From Prevotellaceae bacterium (GTDB lineage: Bacteria; Bacteroidota; Bacteroidia; Bacteroidales; UBA932), in assembly GCA_031289385.1 (NCBI GenBank), contig JAITPP010000102.1, positions 1 to 8,431 on the forward strand: 8,431 nucleotides of DNA, read 5' to 3'. Below the pieces are notes generated by a model that saw nothing but the letters and a program-made list of their open reading frames with translations, was not told the DNA's origin and ran no database searches. The position numbers were made by a program, and so were the translations under genes. This document shows, piece by piece, positions 1 to 5,270 of this stretch. Position 1 is the stretch's first letter. Each line of letters opens with the position of its first letter.

Positions 1-1
1 C

Positions 2-469
2 AAGAAATTATTGCAAGACGGGCATATTGACACCGTGATAGGCTTGCCTGCAAATCTATTCTTCTCAACCGGTATTCCTGTTTGTATCCTGGTATTGAAA
101 AAATGTAAGAAGTACGATGATGTACTGTTTATTAATGCCGGAGAATACTTTGAGAAAGACAAACGTCAAAATCGCCTGCGTGATGGAGATATAGAAAAAA
201 TTGTAGAGACATACCAATATCGAAAACAGGAAGATACTCGGTACTCCCGTCGTGTTTCGATGGAAGAAATAGCTAAAAATGACTACAACTTAAATATTTC
301 CCGCTACGTTAGTACCGCCAAGACTGAAGAGGTCATAGACCTAAAAGAGGTGCATGAAAAGTTAATGAAAATTGAGGATGAAATCAAAGATGCCGAAGAA
401 AGGCATAATAAATTTCTTAAGGAGCTTGGTTTGCCTTTGATTACGAAAAAAGGCGAAGATGAGAGATGA
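2..469 (+). CDS. hsdM: Type I restriction-modification methyltransferase subunit HsdM, C-terminal part (5' end outside window)
   Basis: This is the C-terminal 155 residues of an N6-adenine DNA methyltransferase of a type I restriction-modification system. HsdM works with the specificity subunit HsdS, and with HsdR for cleavage. The reading frame is open from base 2, so the gene begins upstream of the window. The TTG at base 11 is not a credible start because the homology-like text continues before it. The stretch DGHIDTVIGLPANLFFSTGIP, followed by a hydrophobic strand (CILVLKK), is the typical end of the HsdM catalytic domain. FINAGEYFEKDKRQNRL and the DYNLNISRYV segment after it are also characteristic. 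The end is a charged, coiled-coil-like helix (about residues 112-145 of the visible part). The catalytic NPPF-type motif and the SAM-binding motif would lie upstream and cannot be seen. hsdS and hsdR are not in the window. It overlaps the next small gene by 11 bases. Confidence 0.93.
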   Translation, partial: KKLLQDGHIDTVIGLPANLFFSTGIPVCILVLKKCKKYDDVLFINAGEYFEKDKRQNRLRDGDIEKIVETYQYRKQEDTRYSRRVSMEEIAKNDYNLNISRYVSTAKTEEVIDLKEVHEKLMKIEDEIKDAEERHNKFLKELGLPLITKKGEDER

Positions 470-632
470 AATTGACGATGCAATAAAGCATATTAAAAGA
501 CCAATAAGTACAAAAAACGATGTGTTTCTCGTACTGAGTTCTTTTAACTTATTGAACGCTGCCATAAAAAAAGAAGAGTATAAAGAATTTATTAGGTTTA
601 AGCGAATTGCATTAAAATTCTATCGCTATTAA
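459..632 (+). CDS. Small hypothetical protein (57 aa) overlapping the end of hsdM
   Basis: An ATG at 459 opens a 57-codon frame that runs to TAA at 630-632. It begins 11 bases inside the end of hsdM, in another frame, with a purine-rich stretch (AAAAAAGGCGAAG) directly before it, so translational coupling to hsdM is likely. The protein is charged: the N-terminus is MRDEIDDAIKHIKRP, the middle has a short hydrophobic helix (VFLVLSSFNLLNAAI), and the end is strongly basic and aromatic (FKRIALKFYRY). There is no signal peptide and no recognised domain. The overlap, plausible codon use and amphipathic helices support a real gene over chance. I do not recognise the family. It could be an accessory protein of the restriction-modification locus, but that is inferred from position only. 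Confidence 0.6.
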   Translation: MRDEIDDAIKHIKRPISTKNDVFLVLSSFNLLNAAIKKEEYKEFIRFKRIALKFYRY

Positions 633-756
633 CCATTATGTTATATATGTAGATATATAAAAATAGCTGTGTTAGGGATTAACATCAATTATAGCCGGCA
701 AAATACCAAATTGATAATTTGCTCGAAAAAAAATATTTGCGTGTAAATCATGCACA

Positions 757-798
757 AATAAAAAACCAAAGAGGTTTACACCAAACTGTAAACCTCTC
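757..798 (-). terminator. Rho-independent terminator of the tRNA gene
   Basis: A perfect 11-bp inverted repeat (770-780 with 787-797, AGAGGTTTACA/TGTAAACCTCT) has a 6-base loop. On the - strand it is followed by GGTTTTTTAT. It starts ten bases past the tRNA 3' end, which fits intrinsic termination. On the + strand no T-tract follows, so it is unlikely to serve the convergent hsdM transcript well. The 633-756 stretch between the small gene and this terminator holds only weak AT-rich hairpins (for example 641-660) and no gene. Confidence 0.85.
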
Positions 799-807
799 TG
801 TTTCAAG

Positions 808-881
808 TAGCGCGATCCGGGATTGAACCGGAGACCTCATGATTATGAATCATGCGCTCTAACCAGCTGAGCTACCGCGCC
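808..881 (-). tRNA. tRNA-Met (anticodon CAU), elongator type
   Basis: The - strand folds into a complete 74-nt cloverleaf. The acceptor GGCGCGG pairs with TCGCGCT (with G-U at both ends). The D arm is GCTC/GAGC. The anticodon stem CATGA/TCATG carries loop TTCATAA (anticodon CAU). The T arm is CCGG-type with loop TTCAATC, and the discriminator is A73. CCA is not encoded. The initiator tRNA is excluded because there is no 1-72 C-A mismatch and no GGG/CCC run in the anticodon stem. A CAU anticodon could also mark tRNA-Ile2, read as AUA after lysidine modification. The sequence resembles elongator Met more, but I cannot exclude Ile2. Confidence 0.93.
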
Positions 882-922
882 TCCGTTATGAAAAAAAACT
901 ACTCTTCTCAATTTTGAGGATG

Positions 923-952
923 CAAAAGTAACAAAATTTTACATCTCTGCAA
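923..952 (-). promoter_or_regulatory. Bacteroidetes-type promoter of the tRNA gene
   Basis: On the - strand, TACTTTTG (923-930) matches the TAnnTTTG -7 consensus of Bacteroidetes. A TTG (950-952) lies 19 bases upstream, as expected for the -33 element. The -7 box is about 40 bases ahead of the tRNA 5' end, leaving a short leader for processing. Confidence 0.65.
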
Positions 953-973
953 TAATTATTTTAAAATTATTGC
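949..973. repeat. 9-bp perfect inverted repeat overlapping the tRNA promoter -33 element
   Basis: GCAATAATT (949-957) and AATTATTGC (965-973) form a 9-bp palindrome with a 7-base spacer. It lies between the protease stop and the tRNA promoter. No T-tract follows on the - strand, so it is a weak terminator at best. It may be an operator-like site, an mRNA 3'-end stabilising hairpin, or chance in AT-rich DNA. Confidence 0.4.
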
Positions 974-1029
974 CAAAATTAATTTGTTCGACGCTAAATC
1001 GGGTAGCCGTTATTTATTTTTCAACTTAT

Positions 1030-2115
1030 TTATATCGCGTCTTTTTTTGCATATTCCGAAAATTCGCAACCAAATGTATCGGCTAAATAATTATCCATTT
1101 CGTCGGCTCTGAACGCCAGATTTGTTATATTTTCGCGAATTTCTTCGGCATATTTTTCGCACAGCAAATCGGAAATATGCAATCGGTACGAAATAAATAT
1201 CTGATTATTTTCAATTCCCAACTGATACGGTGCGTTTATGCCTTCGAGTAAATATTTAAGCACGGGTTCTAAATCTTTTTTCGGCAAAATATTTATTGGC
1301 GATGTGCAGAATAAATATGCTCTGTCGTAAACAAACATTCGTATTTCCGAACTTCCTTTGTGAAATTTCCATGCTTCGTATCCTACACGTGCAAGTATGG
1401 GGTTTATTCCCATTGCATTTATTGCTCGTTCGCAAAATTCTGCCAAATCGGTAAGTTGGTGTTCTTTAAAAATACTTTCCGATAATTTTTCTCCACACGA
1501 GGGGCAATATTCTTCTTGTTGTGATATAATTGCCTCGCAACTACTGCATTGCACGTTGTATTGTGTTTTATCAACAGACGATATATCTTCAAAAACTTTA
1601 TTCAAATTATCAACAGGAATACCGAATCCCATATTATCGGCATCGGTAATTTTGCGTGCTGTGATTGCTACAAGTTCGTCGTTTTCGTTGAACATTGGTC
1701 CTCCGCTGTTTCCGGGATTTACGGCAGCATCTGTTTGGATATAATATTTATTTTTTATCAGTTGTTTTGGCGACGATACTGTTCCTTCGGTTACCGTAAA
1801 AGGCATTCCGAAAGGGTATCCGGCTACGTTCAGTTTTTCTCCGATTTTAATATCTCCCGTTTTTGATATTTTTATTTCGGGAAGATGTGAAAAATCGTTT
1901 TCGGCTGCGAGTAGTGCTATGTCGAGTTCGGGATTGACGAAAATAACGTTTACCGCATAAAGATTTTTGTCGTTATCCTGAATTGCCATTTTTTTAAATC
2001 CTGCTACAACATGATAATTTGTTACAAATACATCGTGTTGTTTTATATAAAAGCAGCTTCCTGTGCCGCCTGCATGATTTACTTTGTAAATTGCTTTGAA
2101 TATATTTTGATCCAT
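1030..2115 (-). CDS. Cytoplasmic HtrA-like serine protease with zinc ribbon and YbjN-like C-terminal domain
   Basis: A 361-aa protein with three parts. Residues 14-180 are a trypsin-like (S1C, HtrA/Deg-type) protease: His35 in VTNYHVV, Asp65 in PELDIALL, and Ser137 in DAAVNPGNSGGP, so the triad and oxyanion loop are intact. Residues 190-208 hold two CxxC knuckles (Cys190/193 and Cys204/207), a zinc ribbon. Residues 222-350 have the alternating helix/strand pattern of YbjN/type III secretion chaperone-like domains (LKYLLEGIN, then QLGIENNQIFISYRL, then ENITNLAFRADEMDNYLADTFG). There is no signal peptide, transmembrane segment or PDZ domain, so unlike DegP/DegQ it should act in the cytosol. It is the second gene of a pair, 40 bp after the 396-aa gene. 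The protease call is firm, the ribbon good, and the C-terminal fold tentative. The substrate is unknown. Confidence 0.9.
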   Translation of the reverse strand: MDQNIFKAIYKVNHAGGTGSCFYIKQHDVFVTNYHVVAGFKKMAIQDNDKNLYAVNVIFVNPELDIALLAAENDFSHLPEIKISKTGDIKIGEKLNVAGYPFGMPFTVTEGTVSSPKQLIKNKYYIQTDAAVNPGNSGGPMFNENDELVAITARKITDADNMGFGIPVDNLNKVFEDISSVDKTQYNVQCSSCEAIISQQEEYCPSCGEKLSESIFKEHQLTDLAEFCERAINAMGINPILARVGYEAWKFHKGSSEIRMFVYDRAYLFCTSPINILPKKDLEPVLKYLLEGINAPYQLGIENNQIFISYRLHISDLLCEKYAEEIRENITNLAFRADEMDNYLADTFGCEFSEYAKKDAI

Positions 2116-2155
2116 TTTATTTATTTTTTATTTTATTAATTATAAAACAATTACA

Positions 2156-3346
2156 TTATTTACTGAAAAAAGACATCATCTTTTTTAAGCCTTCTGAAAT
2201 TTGTGATGCGTAGTTAGAAAAATCGGGTATAACAGCCAAGTCGCCGTTCATAATTTTATCCATTGCGGCGTATAAAATCGGTGCGGCTACGTTAAGTGGC
2301 TGTGCCGACGAGCGTTTCATTGCATCTACAACTACTGCGTTTACGTCATCCTGTAAATTGTTGTAATAATACATTTCGTAGAATTTATATGTAACCATCA
2401 GGCAAACATATAAATAATCTTCGCCTTTCAAGGCTGCGGTAACATTTTCGTATGCTTTTTCAAAATTATGCTGAATATTTTCGAGGTTCGAACGGCGTTT
2501 TGGTGGAATAAATGTTTCGACATAATATAAATCCTCAGCAAGTTTTTCTTTTGGCTTTGCTTGTAATTTTGCGATAAAATCTTTGCTTCGGGCTATAATT
2601 TCGGGAAGTGGATATTCATCGCTGTCGTGTTCGTAAACTGCTTTACTCAAATCGTTTAGCAACTGTCCTTGCGGATGTGCATAATACGAAATTTTGTACA
2701 GTGTTGATGCAATAATATTCCACGCATTTCCATATTGGCGATCGTTCTCGAACTGTTTTACATTATCAAAACATTCTTTGCAACTTTGTTGAATTGCATC
2801 GTAAACTTCGTCAACGGTTTTTGCATCGTAAGGTGTAACTTTTGGCTCGTAAATTCGTTCGGCAGCAAATTTTGTTACATATTCATCATCGTATTTGTCG
2901 CCTGTAACGCAAATTTCGTCAAAAACATAGTAAATTTTCCAAGGATTTGCAAGCTCAATAGGGCATGAATATTCAAATCTGAGTTTGCCATCGTTCAACA
3001 CAATCTGAGCCAGATTGAGGTTATTAAAATTAAGACTTGATATTTGTCGCAACAATGGTGTAACATTTTTTTGCGGCAACGACAAAAACGGTGCTGTAAT
3101 TTTAAGTTGTCCATCTTCCAATTTAACATTCACGACTATTGAGCCGTGCGGAATATTAAATTCTGTACCGTTAGAATTCCCATATTTTTTGCGGAATTCC
3201 GGATTTGCATAATTCAAAAATTCTTCAAACGCTTTGTAATAATTGCCGCTTTCAAAAGCACCTATGCTTTCATCCCATGCGTCAACATTCATTTTACTTG
3301 CCGTAGAAGGGATTGTTGATACGTTAAACGTTAAGGTTTGTTTCAT
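2156..3346 (-). CDS. Uncharacterised 396-aa protein with a YbjN/type III chaperone-like domain, partner of the protease
   Basis: I do not recognise this family by name. There is no signal peptide or membrane segment, so it is likely cytosolic. Residues 20-55 are helical and resemble one TPR-like hairpin (SIGAFESGNYYKAFEEFLNYA). Residues 68-166 show a strand-helix-strand-helix pattern: VVNVKLEDGQLKITAPFL, PLLRQISSLN, AQIVLNDGKLRFEYSCPI, then a helix ending in GDKYDDEYVTKFAA. This parallels the last domain of the downstream protease (ADEMDNYLADTFG in the same place). Residues 172-396 are almost all helical, rich in Tyr, Asn and Lys, with several Cys but no metal motif. It is the first gene after its own promoter and lies 40 bp ahead of the protease gene, so the two are probably co-transcribed. 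It may be a substrate, adaptor or regulator of the protease; that role is inference. Confidence 0.85.
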   Translation of the reverse strand: MKQTLTFNVSTIPSTASKMNVDAWDESIGAFESGNYYKAFEEFLNYANPEFRKKYGNSNGTEFNIPHGSIVVNVKLEDGQLKITAPFLSLPQKNVTPLLRQISSLNFNNLNLAQIVLNDGKLRFEYSCPIELANPWKIYYVFDEICVTGDKYDDEYVTKFAAERIYEPKVTPYDAKTVDEVYDAIQQSCKECFDNVKQFENDRQYGNAWNIIASTLYKISYYAHPQGQLLNDLSKAVYEHDSDEYPLPEIIARSKDFIAKLQAKPKEKLAEDLYYVETFIPPKRRSNLENIQHNFEKAYENVTAALKGEDYLYVCLMVTYKFYEMYYYNNLQDDVNAVVVDAMKRSSAQPLNVAAPILYAAMDKIMNGDLAVIPDFSNYASQISEGLKKMMSFFSK

Positions 3347-3383
3347 AATTAATTCATTAATTAGTTAATTTAAATTTAATTGG

Positions 3384-3412
3384 CAAAGATAAATAATTAT
3401 TTATTATAACAA
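3384..3412 (-). promoter_or_regulatory. Predicted promoter of the 396-aa gene/protease operon
   Basis: On the - strand TATCTTTG (3384-3391) is an excellent match to the Bacteroidetes -7 box TAnnTTTG. TTG (3410-3412) lies 18 bases upstream, near the expected -33 position. The box is 38 bases before the ATG at 3346. Together with the terminator at 3528-3570 it separates this operon from the lipoprotein gene. Confidence 0.65.
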
Positions 3413-3527
3413 TTATTTTTATCATTATAATACTATTACGATTTTATCAATAAAGCAATAACTGACTGATACTACGGCATTTTCAATTAATTACTGTTGA
3501 TAATATTTGTAATATTAATGTGTTTTG

Positions 3528-3570
3528 CAATAAATAAAAATCGGCAATACAAAAAACTGTACTGCCGATT
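3528..3570 (-). terminator. Rho-independent terminator after the lipoprotein gene
   Basis: AATCGGCAATAC (3539-3550) and GTACTGCCGATT (3559-3570) form a 12-bp stem with an 8-base loop. On the - strand transcript the single imperfect pair is a G-U wobble, while on the + strand it would be an A-C mismatch. The - transcript continues into TTTATTTATT. It lies 20 bases past the lipoprotein stop codon, so the direction agrees. Confidence 0.85.
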
Positions 3571-3590
3571 TAAATTGTTCAGGTATTATT

Positions 3591-4928
3591 TTATGGTTCT
3601 ATAACAATTACGTGATTTACAAAACCTGTCGGTTCGTAGGTAACCCACATTACTACGCTTTCGTCTTTGTTTACAGCAGAAACATAACCTGCATTTGTGC
3701 CAATATCTATACCATATTTAGTTTGTACCCAAGCTTTAAATTCTGACTTTTGTCCGTTTTCATATACATACGGATTTTTGTCGCCTACGGCAGGATATTG
3801 ATTGGGAGAAGCATAGAAAAGCGTACCGTTATCGGTAACAAAAGTAGCGATAGCATCTATTTCTCCCGATACTTTGGTTAAAGTTCCCGTTTCCATATTG
3901 TAAGCGTAAGGAGTATATTCATGATTACCATACGATCCAACTGGTAATTTATTAATTACGCCACATGAGTATTTTCCATCCAGACTTAATCCTGTCGAAG
4001 TTTGAGGTTTCGGGTATTTTGTAATATCAGTGTACATGCCGTCAAATTCAGTTGTAATTTCTTCGGGTGCTATTTCACTAAATTTATAAGTATTGCCGTC
4101 AAGCGTCCATTTGCAGGCAACCCATATATTTCCATAATTCATAATACGTCCTACGATGTATTTTCCATCGCCTGAAATCAAATCGGGTACAACTCCGAGA
4201 TAATCACCACCGGTGCTGGTAATCCACGTCGCTGGTTTTGGCAATTGTGTTTCATCAGTACCGTTTTTCACCAATATCGGAATATAATCAAGTCCTGTTA
4301 CCGAAATTTTAACGGTTGTTGTTCCGTCAGCAGTTACACCTTTTGCAAAAGGAATGCCGTTATTGGATACTCCGCTCAATGAAAACAAGTCTTCGGATCT
4401 TAGTTGAGGATTGTCTGCAAAAGGATAAACAGGCGCAGTGTAATTAACATTGCTTATTTTTTCAATGTCGAATACAATTCCTGTTTGATTCCATTCGCCT
4501 GCGGCATAACGTCCGTTATTTGAAAGATGTTCGAGCGGTACTCCATCCAAATCAAGCGTATATACTTTCGGAGTTCCGTGATCTTGCAAAATTTGAATTT
4601 CGGCGAGACTTTCGGGTTTGTCGGTATTTACAACGGTTATAATACCTTCACGATTAGTTAATAAGCGTGATGGCTGTGCGGTTACAATAAGATTGTTTCC
4701 TTGCTTTTGGGCAGTTATCCAATCTAAATTGTTTACAACCTCCCAATTTGTAACATTTTTAACTTCAACAGTTTGGGAAGTTTCTGCTTTGGATGTAAAA
4801 TGCAGAGATGATTCAGTCAATTCCATTTCAGGATTGACGGGATTCTCTGAGCCATCGCATGATAACGAAAATAATGCAACAACTGTTAATGTTGCAGTAT
4901 TCAAAAAGACTTTACTTAATTTTTTCAT
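3591..4928 (-). CDS. Secreted BACON-domain lipoprotein with propeller-like repeats
   Basis: A 445-aa exported protein. The N-terminus is a lipoprotein signal (MKKLSKVFLNTATLTVVALF) ending in a lipobox LFSLSC, with Cys24 as the lipidation site, so the mature protein should be membrane-anchored and possibly surface-exposed. Residues 36-117 fit a BACON domain: SSLHFTSKAETSQTVEVKN, the Trp62 and DWI (69-71) positions, the NREG turn and the closing IQILQDHG. The rest (about 120-445) is beta-rich with repeated motifs of the type S-x-dG-k-y-x-x-G (LSNNGRYAAGEW, ISGDGKYIVGRI, LSLDGKYSCGVI, VTDNGTLFYAS), as in HAF-like or beta-propeller repeats. BACON domains are common in Bacteroidetes surface proteins linked to glycan or mucin contact. 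No susC/susD pair or glycosidase is adjacent, so a glycan role is not supported by context. It is monocistronic, with its own -7 box and terminator. Confidence 0.88.
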   Translation of the reverse strand: MKKLSKVFLNTATLTVVALFSLSCDGSENPVNPEMELTESSLHFTSKAETSQTVEVKNVTNWEVVNNLDWITAQKQGNNLIVTAQPSRLLTNREGIITVVNTDKPESLAEIQILQDHGTPKVYTLDLDGVPLEHLSNNGRYAAGEWNQTGIVFDIEKISNVNYTAPVYPFADNPQLRSEDLFSLSGVSNNGIPFAKGVTADGTTTVKISVTGLDYIPILVKNGTDETQLPKPATWITSTGGDYLGVVPDLISGDGKYIVGRIMNYGNIWVACKWTLDGNTYKFSEIAPEEITTEFDGMYTDITKYPKPQTSTGLSLDGKYSCGVINKLPVGSYGNHEYTPYAYNMETGTLTKVSGEIDAIATFVTDNGTLFYASPNQYPAVGDKNPYVYENGQKSEFKAWVQTKYGIDIGTNAGYVSAVNKDESVVMWVTYEPTGFVNHVIVIEP

Positions 4929-4938
4929 TAATTAGATT

Positions 4939-4971
4939 TTATTTAATTGTTATTTAATTGTTATTTAATTA
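4939..4971. repeat. 11-bp tandem repeat, three copies
   Basis: TTATTTAATTG occurs at 4939-4949 and 4950-4960, and again as TTATTTAATTA at 4961-4971. It begins 11 bases upstream of the lipoprotein ATG, so it lies in the transcribed leader. Confidence 0.85.
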
Positions 4972-4998
4972 GTTCATTTACAAACAACAAACCTAATA

Positions 4999-5025
4999 AA
5001 GGCAGTGTTTTGCCTTGCAAATATA
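4999..5025 (-). promoter_or_regulatory. Predicted -7 box of the lipoprotein gene with a start-site hairpin
   Basis: On the - strand TATATTTG (5018-5025) matches TAnnTTTG. No convincing -33 TTG is found 18-21 bases upstream, so the promoter is partial. Immediately downstream an inverted repeat AAGGCA/TGCCTT (4999-5004 with 5011-5016) spans the expected transcription start and could act as an operator or a 5' mRNA hairpin. The leader would be about 80 bases long. Confidence 0.5.
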
Positions 5026-5102
5026 GTTACTTATTTTTATTATTTTAAATAAAATGATTTAAATATTAACCGAATTTATTGCGTTTCGGGTTCTTTAACA
5101 AA

Positions 5103-5180
5103 AATTAATCAACAATTAATCAACAATTAATTAACAATTAATTAACAATTAATAATTAGTAATTAACAATTAATAATTAC
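5103..5180. repeat. AT-rich 11-bp tandem repeat with degenerate extension
   Basis: Two copies of AATTAATCAAC (5103-5113, 5114-5124) are followed by two of AATTAATTAAC (5125-5135, 5136-5146). AATTAATAATTAGT, AATTAAC and AATTAATAATTAC then continue to 5180. The period equals that of the 4939-4971 array and the units are related in reverse complement. Confidence 0.85.
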
Positions 5181-5218
5181 GATAGTTGCTGTATATTAAG
5201 TTTTTGAGATTAAAAAAA

Positions 5219-5270
5219 CTTCTAACTTCTTGTTTCTTGCCTTTTGTTTCTTGTTTCTTGTTTCTAACTT
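5219..5270. repeat. TTGTTTC tandem repeat framed by TTCTAACTT, overlapping the xseA stop
   Basis: TTGTTTC occurs at 5230-5236 and three times in tandem at 5244-5264. A direct repeat, CTTCTAACTT (5219-5228) and TTTCTAACTT (5261-5270), frames the block. Its right half supplies the last codons and the TAG stop of xseA on the - strand. Confidence 0.8.

Larger units (their letters stand above)
4929..5263. other. 335-bp intergenic stretch without a gene: leader, promoter box and AT-rich repeats
   Basis: Between the lipoprotein start and the xseA stop I see no coding frame of note. It contains an 11-bp tandem array in the lipoprotein leader, a small hairpin and -7 box, a second 11-bp tandem array, and a TTGTTTC array touching the xseA stop. 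No xseB-like small-subunit frame is present. Confidence 0.75.

Noticed and set aside
641..660. Terminator for the hsdM operon
   Set aside because: The TTATATAT/ATATATAA hairpin is all A/T and is followed by an A-run on the + strand, not a T-run.
808..881. Initiator tRNA-fMet
   Set aside because: There is no unpaired 1-72 position and no three G-C pairs at the base of the anticodon stem.
1397..1866. Open frames on the + strand opposite the protease gene
   Set aside because: They are antisense to a gene with clear catalytic motifs and show no domain-like composition. Similar frames opposite the other - strand genes were dropped for the same reason.
5103..5180. AT-rich iteron-like array as a replication origin
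   Set aside because: No DnaA-box-like TTATCCACA sites are seen here or elsewhere in the window, and no replication initiator gene is adjacent. recF alone is not evidence of an origin.
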